Shown here: positions 1 through 8,984 of the stretch, one piece after another
Layout: each line of letters opens with the position of its first letter
How positions within the stretch are numbered: position 1 is the first letter of the stretch
Source: Arthrobacter koreensis
Lineage (GTDB): Bacteria > Actinomycetota > Actinomycetes > Actinomycetales > Micrococcaceae
Length of the DNA stretch: 64,000 nt
Reading direction: 5' to 3'
Assembly: GCF_009193255.1 (NCBI RefSeq)
Contig: NZ_WACG01000006.1
Coordinates: 247,427-311,426, forward strand
The notes under the pieces: generated by a model
The model's input: the letters and a program-made list of their open reading frames with translations, nothing else
The model's database searches: none
What the model was told of the DNA's origin: nothing
Translations under genes and position numbers: made by a program

Positions 1-1
1 G

Positions 2-253
2 GACCAGGTGATCCGCATCCTGGGCGATGACGGAGGTGCGGCCTGCGCCAACCCGAATGCGGCACTCAGCCGGGCGACCCTGAACTCAATGCTGGCCAAC
101 GGCGCCACGGGCCCCGGCGCCAGGCCCGTGATTTCGGACCGCCGGGCGGTCCTGGGACAGCTGCTGATCATCGAGGTCTACTGCCCCGCCGAACTGGATG
201 AATTCAAGGCGTCAATCGATGACCTGAAGACCGACGACGTGACGGGAACCTGA
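2..253 (+). CDS. C-terminal part of an unrecognised protein (5' end outside window)
   Basis: The reading frame is open from the first bases of the window, so this is the 3' end of a longer gene. About 83 residues are visible. They contain two cysteines (in AACANP and VYCPAE) and end in an acidic tail. I recognise no family. The stop lies 2 bases before the start of the downstream dipeptidase gene, so the two are probably cotranscribed. A small secreted or lipoprotein-type product is possible, but the N-terminus that would show it is missing. Confidence 0.5.
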   Translation, partial: DQVIRILGDDGGAACANPNAALSRATLNSMLANGATGPGARPVISDRRAVLGQLLIIEVYCPAELDEFKASIDDLKTDDVTGT

Positions 254-255
254 CC

Positions 256-1602
256 ATGGATCCACGGGAACGCGTGGCACAGCTGATGCCGCAGGCACAT
301 TCGGAACTGGCTGAACTCGTTGCGATCAAATCCGTAGCCGACCCCCGGCAGTTTCCGCCGGAAGAGTGCCAGCGGGCTGCTCAGTGGGTCAGGGACAGGT
401 TCGCGCAGACCGGGTTCACCGATGCGCGGTTGGAAGAGACGCCGGACGGCAGCATGGTGGTTCTCGGGACCCGACCCTGTGCCGATCCGCAGGCACCCAC
501 TGTGCTGCTGTATGCCCACTACGACGTCCAGCCTCCGCTGGATGACAAGGCCTGGCGGACTCCCCCGTTCGAGCTGACGGAGGTGGACGGCCGCTGGTAC
601 GGCCGGGGCGCGGCGGACTGCAAGGGCAATATCGTGATGCACCTGGCCGCCCTGCGCGCGCTGGGCGAGAACATTCCGGTTAACCTCAAACTCGTCGTCG
701 AGGGTTCCGAGGAGCAGGGCACCGGCGGGTTGGAGGCGTTCGTCGCATCCCATCCGGACCTGTTCCGTGCTGACGCGATCCTGGTCTGCGATACGGGCAA
801 CGCGGCAGTGGGTTCCCCGGCGGCCACGGTGAGCCTGCGCGGGATGGTCAATGTTGTGGTGACGGTTGAGGCGCTCACCTCGGAGATACATTCCGGGATG
901 TTCGGCGGACCGGCACCGGATGCCCTCGCTGCGCTGGTCACGATCCTCGGCAGCCTCCGCGATGCGCACGGCAACACGACGGTGACCGGGCTGGAGAACA
1001 GCCGCCGCTGGGCCGGCGCCGCCTATGATCCGGAGCAGTTCCGCCGGGATGCGGGGGTGCTCGACGGCGTTTCGCTGCTTGGGGACGGCAGCGTCTCGGA
1101 CATGCTGTGGTCACGGCCGGCCCTCACGATTCTCGGCATCGACTGTCCGCCCGTGGTCGGGTCCGCGGCGGCGATCGTCCCCCGGGCGGCGGCGCGGCTG
1201 AACCTGCGGATCCCGCCGGGCACGACGCCCGCTGCTGCGCAGGAAGCCCTTACCGCGCACGTGCAAAAGGCGGCACCGTGGGGCGTGCACGTCGCCGTGG
1301 ATGTTGAGGCAACCGGGTCGCCCTTCGAGGCTTCGACGAACGGGCCGGCGTTCCAGGCCCTGGCTGCGTCCGCCCAGGAGGCCTACGGCCGCCCGATGAC
1401 GAGCCTCGGCCAGGGCGGTTCGATCCCGCTGTGCAACGTATTCCAGGAGACCTATCCCAATGCGGAAATCATCCTGATGGGCGTGGAGGAGCCACAGGCC
1501 CTGATCCACGCTCCCAATGAAAGCGTGGCACCCAGCGAAATCGAGAACATGGCGCTCACCGAGGCGTTGTTCCTGGCACGCTACGGCGCTTCCACGGTTT
1601 GA
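256..1602 (+). CDS. M20 family dipeptidase
   Basis: A 448-residue zinc peptidase of the M20 family, dipeptidase branch, which hydrolyses dipeptides in the cytoplasm. The metal-site pattern is visible: H88 and D90 in AHYDVQP, D121 in GAADCKGN, the catalytic pair E152-E153 in EGSEEQGTG, D179 in VCDTGN, and a late histidine in LIHAPNES near residue 428. The dimerisation (lid) domain lies roughly between residues 195 and 320. Length and motif order match complete family members. It starts 2 bases after the stop of the upstream partial gene. The family is clear; the exact dipeptide substrate is not. Confidence 0.92.
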   Translation: MDPRERVAQLMPQAHSELAELVAIKSVADPRQFPPEECQRAAQWVRDRFAQTGFTDARLEETPDGSMVVLGTRPCADPQAPTVLLYAHYDVQPPLDDKAWRTPPFELTEVDGRWYGRGAADCKGNIVMHLAALRALGENIPVNLKLVVEGSEEQGTGGLEAFVASHPDLFRADAILVCDTGNAAVGSPAATVSLRGMVNVVVTVEALTSEIHSGMFGGPAPDALAALVTILGSLRDAHGNTTVTGLENSRRWAGAAYDPEQFRRDAGVLDGVSLLGDGSVSDMLWSRPALTILGIDCPPVVGSAAAIVPRAAARLNLRIPPGTTPAAAQEALTAHVQKAAPWGVHVAVDVEATGSPFEASTNGPAFQALAASAQEAYGRPMTSLGQGGSIPLCNVFQETYPNAEIILMGVEEPQALIHAPNESVAPSEIENMALTEALFLARYGASTV

Positions 1603-2448
1603 TCAGACCGCAGCGACGGCCGGAGCGGCGGGCTCAAACGGGTACTGTTCCTGCTCGCCGCCCCGGACGACGACGCACGTTGCCTCGGGCACTTCCTGCC
1701 ACGCACCATAGAGGTCGCCCAGCGGCTCGCTGACCACCAGGCGGGAATCGTCCGAAAGCTTGCCGAGCAGTTCATGCTCCGGGTACTGCGCCTGCAGCGC
1801 GGCGACGTCGCTGCTGACGAAGAGTGAACGCGAGTTCCGCTCACTGGAGTACCGGAACGCCCAGGTCGTCTCTCCGTCGGTGGCCGCTACGGTCATTTGG
1901 ACCGGATGCTCCACGCCGCGGCGCTGCCCGGCATCCTCAATGAAGCCCACGGCCTCGGCGACGGCCGCGCGCGGATCCTGCTCCAAGCCAAAGGTCAGGG
2001 CGAGGTAGAAGAACATTTCCGAGTCGGTGGATCCTTCTATCTCCGGATAGAGGCCAGGATCCACCGCCATGGCCAGGTCACGCTTGACCTGGGGAAAACC
2101 GCCGAGCACGCCGTTGTGCATCCAGAGCCACTTGCCGTGCCGGAAGGGATGGCAGTTCGTTTGCTGGATTGCGGTTCCGGTGGTGGCCCGGATGTGCGCG
2201 AAGACGCGGCGGGACGAGGCCTGCGCTGCCAGCTCCCGCAGGTTGCGGTCATGCCACGCGGGTTCGGTGCTGTGGAAGACGCCGGGAGTCGGTTCGGTGC
2301 CGTACCAGCCGACACCGAACCCGTCTCCGTTGGTGGTTTCAACGCCCAGGCGGGAGTGCTTGCTCTGCATCACCAAAGAGTTGACTGGTTTATACAGAAG
2401 GTCATCCAGCCGTACGGGTGAACCTGAATACGCTAACCAACGACACAT
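1603..2448 (-). CDS. Class II glutamine amidotransferase (YafJ-like)
   Basis: A 281-residue Ntn-hydrolase-type glutamine amidotransferase. I set the start so the protein begins Met-Cys-Arg-Trp, because the cysteine after the removed methionine is the catalytic nucleophile in this family. An AAGGAG site sits just upstream of this start, and the longer upstream frame has no comparable support. Other family hallmarks are GDGFGVGWYG, the RATTGTAIQQTNCHPF segment and WMHNGVLGGF. Such YafJ/EgtC-type proteins release ammonia from glutamine or cleave gamma-glutamyl bonds. No ergothioneine genes flank it, so the acceptor reaction is unknown. It is transcribed divergently from the S51-type peptidase gene. 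Confidence 0.88.
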   Translation of the reverse strand: MCRWLAYSGSPVRLDDLLYKPVNSLVMQSKHSRLGVETTNGDGFGVGWYGTEPTPGVFHSTEPAWHDRNLRELAAQASSRRVFAHIRATTGTAIQQTNCHPFRHGKWLWMHNGVLGGFPQVKRDLAMAVDPGLYPEIEGSTDSEMFFYLALTFGLEQDPRAAVAEAVGFIEDAGQRRGVEHPVQMTVAATDGETTWAFRYSSERNSRSLFVSSDVAALQAQYPEHELLGKLSDDSRLVVSEPLGDLYGAWQEVPEATCVVVRGGEQEQYPFEPAAPAVAAV

Positions 2449-2661
2449 GACGACTCCTTTGGATCGGGCCGTGACGGCGAGTCTGTGGTCCGAATGGCGG
2501 GCTTCACTCCGTCGCCGTGCTCGGGCCGCAGGGTTAGTGGACCACAGATGGTTCATCGGGTCCATACGCCCCCGAAACTTCCCGCCGGTTATGTCACCGC
2601 ATCGATGCTCATCCGCCTTCCTGCCGCCTAGGGTCGGAGTAGCGAACCACCGAGGAGAACA

Positions 2662-3324
2662 ATGAGACTTCTGCTGACCTCTGGAGGAGTGACGAATCCC
2701 AGCATCCGCTCGGCGCTGGAGGACCTGCTCGGAAAGCCGATCGCCGAGTCACGCGCACTCCTGATTCCGACGGCGCAGTGGGGGCATCCGCTGTGCGGTC
2801 CGGAGTCAGTCTCACGCTCAGTAGCAGCCGGTCCCGGATCCCAGAGCTTTGCCGGACTCGGCTGGGGTTCCCTCGGCGTCCTCGAGCTAACGGCACTGCC
2901 ATCGGTCGGTGCGGACCGCTGGGTGCCGTGGGTCCGGGAAGCCGATGTCCTCCTGGTAGACGGCGGCGATGCAGCGTACTTGTGCCACTGGATGCGAGAG
3001 TCCGGACTGGCCGGAGTGCTGCCGTCCCTGGAGGATACTGTCTGGGTCGGGGTCAGTGCCGGGAGCATGGTACTGACCCCGCGGGTTGGGGATTCTTTTG
3101 TTGAGTGGCCGTCCGCAACGGATGACCGAACCTTGGGCGTGGTGGGGTTTTCGGTCTTTCCGCATCTGAACGCTTTTCCGGAAAACACCATGGCCCAGGC
3201 GGAGCGGTGGGCCGAGGGCCTCGGAGTCCCCTCCTATGCCATTGATGAGCAGACGGCCATCCGGGTGGTCGGAGGCGCCGTCGAGGTGGTTTCCGAAGGC
3301 GAGTGGCGGAGGTTCGGGGTGTAG
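2662..3324 (+). CDS. Peptidase S51 / dipeptidase E-like (type 1 GATase-like) protein
   Basis: A 220-residue protein of the S51 / class I glutamine-amidotransferase-like fold. Visible hallmarks are the N-terminal beta strand MRLLLTSGG, the segment VDGGDAAYLCHW, and the nucleophile elbow VGVSAGSMVL around residue 132, where the serine of SAGS would be the catalytic residue as in Asp-specific dipeptidase E. A histidine in VFPHLNAF is a plausible catalytic partner. Length is normal for the family. It stands alone, with a good upstream ribosome site (AGGAGAAC). Substrate is not predictable from sequence. Confidence 0.85.
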   Translation: MRLLLTSGGVTNPSIRSALEDLLGKPIAESRALLIPTAQWGHPLCGPESVSRSVAAGPGSQSFAGLGWGSLGVLELTALPSVGADRWVPWVREADVLLVDGGDAAYLCHWMRESGLAGVLPSLEDTVWVGVSAGSMVLTPRVGDSFVEWPSATDDRTLGVVGFSVFPHLNAFPENTMAQAERWAEGLGVPSYAIDEQTAIRVVGGAVEVVSEGEWRRFGV

Positions 3325-3352
3325 CCGGACCATCTCGGCTTAGGCTGTCTGG

Positions 3353-4375
3353 ATGACCGCTCGGGTGCACAAGGCCAACGCCGTCGCTTCGGCTCTCGCC
3401 GGGCTGGATGACTCCGGTGTACGGACGCTCGTTGAGAGGGCCAACCCGGTAGGCATAGGCATTGGCGGCACCACGAAGACGGCGCGCTTGGGCGGCACCA
3501 CCGTCTTTATCAAGCTGCTGCCGCTGACCGGCGCCGAAGAAGCCGATCCCTGCTCTACCGAAAGCCGGCTCCGGCTTCCCTTCGTTTCGCACTACGGCAT
3601 CGGAAGCCCTGCCAACGCCGCGGGCCGGGAGCTCGCAGCCCATCAGGCCACCACCGGGTGGGTTCAGGCCGGCCTGGTGGATTTCTTTCCGCTCCTGCTC
3701 GGCTGGCGGGTCCTGGATGCGCCGTGCGAGGCGGATCTCAGCGAGTTCGACGGCGATGCTCCACGCCGCCAGTGGGGACCGCACTGGCCGGAGGTCCAGC
3801 GCAAGATCTCCGCCATGAAAGCCGCGTCCAAAAGCATGGTGCTCTTCCTGGAGTACGTGCCCGGCACGCTCGGCGATCTGATCCGCCGAAGCGTAACGGA
3901 AGGCTTTGGGGCCGAGGTCTTTCCGGGGATTGTGGACCAGCTCCTGGAAGCCACTGCCTGGATGAACGCCCAGGGGTTTCAGCATTTTGACGTTCATCCC
4001 GGGAACATCCTTGTGCAGGACGGCAGGCTGCTCTACACCGACTTCGGCCTGGCACTTCACCGGGACTTCGAGCTCACCCCGGAGGAAGACTTCGGCATGC
4101 GGACCCACGACGGATTCGACCGCGACTCGGCCCTCATGCACCTGTTCCACTGGGTGTTGTTCGAACTTGGCTACATCTCCGGGGAAGCGCGGCTCGGACT
4201 GCTGCAGGCCGCTTCCACCGGCCCGAACTCCCCCGCGCTGGCCCCGGTCCGGGACGCCCTCGGGAGCGGGGCGGACCTGATTGCGCAGCATGCGGACACC
4301 GCCATCTACATCACCGAGATGTTCGCAGCCCTCGCGCAGGACGTGCAGGCGGGACGATACCGGCACTTGGCCTAA
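3353..4375 (+). CDS. Atypical protein-kinase-fold protein
   Basis: A 340-residue protein with a degenerate kinase fold. A glycine-rich stretch GIGIGGTTK (residues 35-42) precedes a lysine in VFIKLLPL (K54), the likely ATP-binding lysine. The catalytic loop reads HFDVHPGN (D213, N218), closer to RIO/ABC1/aminoglycoside-kinase loops than to the HRD loop of Hanks kinases. The metal-binding TDFG follows at D230. No membrane segment or PASTA domain is present. It lies 28 bases after the S51 peptidase gene on the same strand, so they may be cotranscribed. It could phosphorylate a protein or a small molecule; sequence alone cannot decide. Confidence 0.6.
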   Translation: MTARVHKANAVASALAGLDDSGVRTLVERANPVGIGIGGTTKTARLGGTTVFIKLLPLTGAEEADPCSTESRLRLPFVSHYGIGSPANAAGRELAAHQATTGWVQAGLVDFFPLLLGWRVLDAPCEADLSEFDGDAPRRQWGPHWPEVQRKISAMKAASKSMVLFLEYVPGTLGDLIRRSVTEGFGAEVFPGIVDQLLEATAWMNAQGFQHFDVHPGNILVQDGRLLYTDFGLALHRDFELTPEEDFGMRTHDGFDRDSALMHLFHWVLFELGYISGEARLGLLQAASTGPNSPALAPVRDALGSGADLIAQHADTAIYITEMFAALAQDVQAGRYRHLA

Positions 4376-5097
4376 AGCGTGGCCGGAATTTCGCGGCCGG
4401 GAAAGAGCGTCGAATACTGCCGCCGGTACATCCGCCGTCCAACCACACGGTAGGCAAGCCGGACGGGCGCGGGAATCTCCTTGAACAGTTCCCTGCGGTC
4501 CTGGGGAGGATTCGTGGCCAGCACCATGCCGAGATAGCTCACGAGGAACCGCTCATCGAACTGGTCGATCCCGTGCTGGCCCACAGCGTTCATTTCCTTT
4601 TCGCTCAGCACCCGGTCCACCACGGGCATCACTTCGGTGACCTCACGGCGCAGGTGTACTTTCAGCAGCGTGGACAGCTCCTCATAACGTTCAGCGAGTT
4701 CTTCCCGGGTCGCGGCGTCTGCCGTCTCCATCCACCGCCGCCGAACCGGCTCGATCAGGTTGATGCGCTCAGTCACCTGCCGGTGGTGCTCCAGCATCTG
4801 GGCGATGTGCAGGGCACACCCCGGCGCCCGGCCGGCGAGCTGGGGATACATCAGCAGATCCTCGCCCTCGTGGTGAATGTGGAGGGTCCGGTCAAAGTTG
4901 CCCAGCACGTCCCCCACGTAGGCGGCGCGGGTGGCATCTCCGGAGGCGGTGGACCGCACCAGGCCGGGTGCTTCGTCGTAGGCCCACAGGAAAAACCGGT
5001 GAATGCGGCGCATGCCCGCCGTTCCGGTACACAGGACGGGCCCCGGAGGCAGCGGCGCCGCGGTTTCGCCGGGTTCAGCCGTGAAGAAGTCGGTCAT
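4372..5097 (-). CDS. Hemerythrin domain-containing protein
   Basis: A 241-residue protein with a hemerythrin-like HHE iron-binding domain: H in MRRIHRFF, the HIHHEGEDLLMYPQL segment, H in EHHRQVTE and H in VHLRREVTEVMP. Such cytoplasmic proteins bind a di-iron centre and act in oxygen, NO or redox sensing or iron handling. I chose the second possible ATG, because the AGGGG ribosome site is 9 bases before it but touches the first ATG. Its stop overlaps the end of the convergent kinase-like gene by 4 bases. Confidence 0.85.
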   Translation of the reverse strand: MTDFFTAEPGETAAPLPPGPVLCTGTAGMRRIHRFFLWAYDEAPGLVRSTASGDATRAAYVGDVLGNFDRTLHIHHEGEDLLMYPQLAGRAPGCALHIAQMLEHHRQVTERINLIEPVRRRWMETADAATREELAERYEELSTLLKVHLRREVTEVMPVVDRVLSEKEMNAVGQHGIDQFDERFLVSYLGMVLATNPPQDRRELFKEIPAPVRLAYRVVGRRMYRRQYSTLFPGREIPATL

Positions 5098-5459
5098 GTG
5101 GATCATCCCCTAGAAAGTTCAGGCATGACCGGGCCGCCCCGGAAAATTTTAGATGTCCTGCGTTACTCCGCTCAACGGTTCTCAAAAACGAACTGCGCGA
5201 ATTCCCCTGCGTTAGCCAAGGTCGCTGTCCTGAATGCGCCGGGAATCTTCGTTGTCGGGGGAAAGGAGTGCTGCCATGCGCCTACCCTAGCCAGCCGGCA
5301 GGGGCGGAGCCAGAGGCCGCGCAGCCGCGCCGCCTACCGGGACAACCCGTCTACCCGTTGCACCCGAACAGGAGCTGATTGGCCGGTGAAGACGAAATTC
5401 ATTCCGGAAAGGCGCAAACCCCTCTTGTGCGGGGGCGGCAAAAGATCTCCAATAGCCCA
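5098..5459. other. Divergent leader region between hemerythrin and permease genes
   Basis: About 360 bases lie between the two divergent genes if the permease starts at its first ATG. A strong AAAGGAG site at 5263-5269 precedes a tiny ATG-started frame at 5276-5290 encoding only Met-Arg-Leu-Pro before a stop. A possible TTG start for the permease lies at 5379 with GGAG just upstream. I could not recognise a known riboswitch. It presumably holds the promoters of both genes and an untranslated leader for the permease. Confidence 0.4.
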
Positions 5460-6800
5460 ATGACAAAGGACGCGGATAAAGCCACGGCAGAACCGCAAAC
5501 CGGGTTGAAGCGGGCGGTTGGCACGCCGCTGCTGTTCGCGTTTATCGTCGGGGACACCCTCGGCGCCGGCATCTACACCCTGGTGGGGACCATGGCCGCG
5601 GACGTTGGCGGCGCAATCTGGCTGCCGCTGCTGATCGCCCTCGTGGTCGCGATGCTCACTGCGGCCACCTACGCGGAACTGATCACCAAGTATCCGCACG
5701 CCGGCGGCGCCGCGCGCTACGTTGACCGGGCCTTCGGGATCCCCTATCTATCCTTCATTGTCGGCTTCCTCATGATGGCGTCCGGAATCACCACGGCCGC
5801 CGCCCTCGCGAACGCCTTCGCGGGTGACTACCTGACGGCGCTCATCGATGTGCCTGCGGCTCCCGCAGCGGTCGCCTTCATCATCGTGCTCACCCTGATC
5901 AACCTGCGTGGCGTGCGGGAGTCGCTCACCGCCAACCTCATTGCGTCGATCATCGAAGTCAGCGGCCTGATCATCGTCATTTTCGTCGCCGGCGTCGTCT
6001 TCACCTCCGGCAACGGGGAGCCCTCCCGGCTCCTGGAGTTCGCGCCGGACATATCGCCCCTTGAAGGAGCGTTCGCCGCCTCCATCGTGGCGTTCTTCTC
6101 GTTCCTGGGCTTTGAGGCGGCGGCGAACATGGCCGAGGAAGTGCGCAAACCGTCCAAGTCATACCCCCGCGCACTGTTCGGCGCCATCGGCACGGCAGGC
6201 CTGGTGTACCTCCTCATCGCCATCGGCGCCGTGATCGTGGTGCCTCCGGCTGATCTGGCCGAGTCCACCGGCCCGCTGCTCGACGTCGTTGCCGCCAGCG
6301 GCGTCGGAATTCCGCCCTGGCTGTTCAGCCTGATCGCCCTGATTGCCATCGCCAACGGGGCACTGCTGTTCATGGTCATGGCCAGCCGCGTGGGCTACGG
6401 ACTGGCTGAAGCTGAACTGCTCCCCCGCGCCTTTAGCCGCGTGCTGCCGGGCCGCCTCACCCCGTGGGTTTCGATTGTGGTCATAGCCGGCCTGACGATC
6501 ATCCTCACCCTGACCGGGAACGTCGCCTCGCTGGCGGAAACCACCGTGCTGCTCCTGCTGCTGGTGTTCCTGTCCGCCAATGTCAGCGTGCTCGTCCTGA
6601 AGAAGGACAAGGTGGACCACGATCATTTCTCGGCACCGAGGTTCGTGCCGGTGCTGGCGATCATCGCGAGCATCGTGCTGCTCACCCAGCAGACCGGACC
6701 TATCTGGCTTGGCTCGGCAGCCTACGTGGTGGTCGGTTCGCTGCTCTTCGTCGCGGCACGGGCCCGGCGCAGGCGCGAGGAACGGGTGAGCACGGGCTGA
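5460..6800 (+). CDS. APC family amino acid permease
   Basis: A 446-residue integral membrane protein of the amino acid-polyamine-organocation superfamily with about twelve hydrophobic segments. The first helix carries the family motif region GDTLGAGIYTLVG, and the sixth-helix region reads FFSFLGFEAAANMAEE, both typical of cationic or neutral amino acid antiporter-type transporters. I chose the ATG at 5460 because residues from there match the usual short hydrophilic N-terminus; a TTG at 5379 with GGAG 4 bases upstream would add 27 residues. It is convergent with poxB. Substrate cannot be assigned. Confidence 0.85.
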   Translation: MTKDADKATAEPQTGLKRAVGTPLLFAFIVGDTLGAGIYTLVGTMAADVGGAIWLPLLIALVVAMLTAATYAELITKYPHAGGAARYVDRAFGIPYLSFIVGFLMMASGITTAAALANAFAGDYLTALIDVPAAPAAVAFIIVLTLINLRGVRESLTANLIASIIEVSGLIIVIFVAGVVFTSGNGEPSRLLEFAPDISPLEGAFAASIVAFFSFLGFEAAANMAEEVRKPSKSYPRALFGAIGTAGLVYLLIAIGAVIVVPPADLAESTGPLLDVVAASGVGIPPWLFSLIALIAIANGALLFMVMASRVGYGLAEAELLPRAFSRVLPGRLTPWVSIVVIAGLTIILTLTGNVASLAETTVLLLLLVFLSANVSVLVLKKDKVDHDHFSAPRFVPVLAIIASIVLLTQQTGPIWLGSAAYVVVGSLLFVAARARRRREERVSTG

Positions 6801-6821
6801 GGTACGACGCCGGAACCCGGG

Positions 6822-8540
6822 TCAGAGCAGCTGGCGTGCGTTCGCCTTGGCGAGGTCGATGAGCTCGCGCCCGTTTCCGGCGATCACGGTCCGCAGCGCG
6901 TAGAGCGCAAAGCCCGTGGCCTGCTTCGCGTCGATCTTCGGCGGCATGGACAGCTCCTGCCGGTCTACCGCAACCGAAACGAGCGCAGGCCCGTCGTGCG
7001 CGAAGGCGCGGCGCAGTGCTCCCTCCAGGTCCTCCGGGCGGCTCACGCTTTCCCCGTGCATCCCCACGGCCTGCGCCACTGCACCAAAGTCCGGGTTCTC
7101 GAGTCCGGTGCCGAAGTTGACGATGCCCGCCGCTTTCATCTCCACCTCCACAAAACTGAGCGCAGCGTTGTTGAACACCACGATCTTGAGAGGCAGCTTG
7201 TGCTGGACTGCCGTCAGGAGCTCACCGAGCATCATCGCGAGGCCGCCGTCGCCGGCGAGGACCACCACCTGCCGCTTCCGGTCCACCGCCTGCGCGCCAA
7301 GGCCCAGCGGGGTGGCCGCGGCCATGGTGCCGTGCCAGAAGGAGCCGATCAGCCGCCGTCGGGGTCCAATGTGCAGGTGGCGGCTGGCCCAGATAACCGG
7401 AGTGCCGACGTCGGGCAGGAAGACCGCGTCCTCATCCGCCAGCTCGTCGATCAGGTGCGTGAGGTGCTGCGGGTGGATGGGGCCCGGCCCCTGCTTCTCC
7501 AGGTCATCGAGCTGGGCGCGGGTGCGCCGGTAGTGGTCCAGCGACTTCTCCAGGTGGGTGCGGTCCTGCTTCCGTTCGAGCAGCGGAAGCAGCGCCGCCG
7601 CCGTCTCCCGCACTCCGCCCACCATGCCCTGGGTCAGCGGTGCCCGGCGGCCAAGCTGCTCGCCGCGGATGTCGATCTGCAGGATCTTCGCTTTCTCCGG
7701 ATAGAACTGCTGGTACGGGAAATCCGTGCCGAGCATGAGCAACGCGTCGCAGCTTTCCATCGCCCGGTATCCGGAGGCGAACCCGAGCAGGCCGGTCATG
7801 CCGACGTCGAACGGGTTGTCCCATTCGATGAATTCCTTGCCCCGCAGGGCGTGCACGATCGGCGCCCCGAGTGCGTCCGCGAGCGCGAGGACTTCCTCCC
7901 GGGCGCCCTCCACTCCGCCGCCGGCAAGGATCGTCACGTTTCCACAGGAGTTGAGCGTGTCCGCTGCTTCCTGGAGCTCGGCCGGCGAGGGAACGGTCAC
8001 CGGGGTGGAGCGCCGGACCTCGGGCACCCGGTCGCTGACGGCGTCCTGCGACGCCGTGTCCCCGGTGAGCACGAGGACGGCGACGCCCTGTTTTTCGATG
8101 GCGGTGCGCATGGCGATCTCCAGCAGCCGCGGCATCTGCTCCGGGCTCAGCACCATTTCGCAGAAGACGGCACAGTCGCGGAAGAGTTCCGTGGGCCGGG
8201 TCTCCTGGAAGTACTGGCTGCCAATCTCCTCGGTGGGAATGTGCGCAGCGATCGCGAGGACGGGGACGCGGCTCCGGTGCGCGTCGTAAAGGCCGTTGAT
8301 CAGGTGCATGTTGCCGGGCCCGCAGCTGCCGGCGCACACCGCAAGTTCCCCGGTCAGCGCGGCCTCCCCGGCGGCGGCGAACGCGGCTTCCTCCTCGTGC
8401 CGGGTGAGCATCCATTCGATGTCCTTCTGCCGGCGGACGGCATCGGTCACCGCGTTCAGGGAGTCCCCCGGGACACCCCAGATCCGCTGGATCCCGTTAG
8501 CTGCGAGGGTCTGGACGATGTTCTCGGCGATGGTGGCCAT
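6822..8540 (-). CDS. poxB: Pyruvate dehydrogenase (quinone) / pyruvate oxidase
   Basis: A 572-residue thiamine-diphosphate enzyme that oxidatively decarboxylates pyruvate to acetate and CO2, passing electrons through FAD to membrane quinone. It shows the three-domain layout: an N-terminal pyrimidine domain with RIWGVPGDSLNAV and the catalytic glutamate in RHEEEAAFAA, a central FAD-binding domain, and a C-terminal TPP motif beginning GDGGLAMMLGE and ending VVFNN. The start is the ATG preceded by GGAGGAG, not the upstream in-frame ATG. The C-terminus should provide the membrane-binding helix seen in E. coli PoxB. Monocistronic here. Confidence 0.9.
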   Translation of the reverse strand: MATIAENIVQTLAANGIQRIWGVPGDSLNAVTDAVRRQKDIEWMLTRHEEEAAFAAAGEAALTGELAVCAGSCGPGNMHLINGLYDAHRSRVPVLAIAAHIPTEEIGSQYFQETRPTELFRDCAVFCEMVLSPEQMPRLLEIAMRTAIEKQGVAVLVLTGDTASQDAVSDRVPEVRRSTPVTVPSPAELQEAADTLNSCGNVTILAGGGVEGAREEVLALADALGAPIVHALRGKEFIEWDNPFDVGMTGLLGFASGYRAMESCDALLMLGTDFPYQQFYPEKAKILQIDIRGEQLGRRAPLTQGMVGGVRETAAALLPLLERKQDRTHLEKSLDHYRRTRAQLDDLEKQGPGPIHPQHLTHLIDELADEDAVFLPDVGTPVIWASRHLHIGPRRRLIGSFWHGTMAAATPLGLGAQAVDRKRQVVVLAGDGGLAMMLGELLTAVQHKLPLKIVVFNNAALSFVEVEMKAAGIVNFGTGLENPDFGAVAQAVGMHGESVSRPEDLEGALRRAFAHDGPALVSVAVDRQELSMPPKIDAKQATGFALYALRTVIAGNGRELIDLAKANARQLL

Positions 8541-8741
8541 GGTGCTCCTCCGGTCGGCTCGGTTCACGCGTGGCCAGTCTAGGACCCCGCGCTCCGGCAG
8601 GGCCATCGTGGTGCGGCCGGCAGTCGGCGTTCCCGGTATGGCACCCGGTGAGACGTGCCCGTGGGACCGTTTGGCCAGCGCTTGCCACTGTGGCTAATGT
8701 TGAAATCTAAGTCTACTTATAGTCGAACCAGAGGATGCATT

Positions 8742-8945
8742 GTGACCGACAGGAATTCGAAGGGCTCCGAAGCCGAACCCAGGAATGCACTCGAGGACGC
8801 CGCCGCGAATCTCATGGAGAACCTCGGCGAGGACGTTCCGGACGGCAGCAGCAGCCAGGACCATTCCGATCCGCGCACCATGGGCTATTCGAACTTCGCG
8901 GAGGGCCTGAATGGGAGCAACGAGGGGTTCAAGGCCCAGCACTAG
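8742..8945 (+). CDS. Small acidic hypothetical protein
   Basis: A possible 67-residue protein starting at GTG 8742, with AGAGG about nine bases upstream. The sequence is acidic and hydrophilic, rich in Asn, Glu, Ser and Gly (for example LMENLGEDVPDG and GYSNFAEGLNGSNEGF), without cysteines or membrane segments. I recognise no family. The upstream bases are AT-rich for this genome (around 8700-8725), as expected for a promoter. It precedes the histidine phosphatase gene by 39 bases. It may be a stress-associated small protein, but this is only a guess. Confidence 0.45.
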   Translation: MTDRNSKGSEAEPRNALEDAAANLMENLGEDVPDGSSSQDHSDPRTMGYSNFAEGLNGSNEGFKAQH

Positions 8946-8984
8946 GGGGCGTAGCCGCCGAACAGGGCAACTAGGCTGGGGGGC

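Noticed and set aside
5107..5459. Riboswitch (for example a c-di-AMP type) upstream of the permease
   Set aside because: I looked for the conserved cores and paired elements but could not match them. A covariance-model scan would be decisive.
6996..8582. 528-residue plus-strand frame inside poxB
   Set aside because: It is antisense to clear TPP-enzyme motifs and its translation is histidine/arginine/glycine-rich noise.
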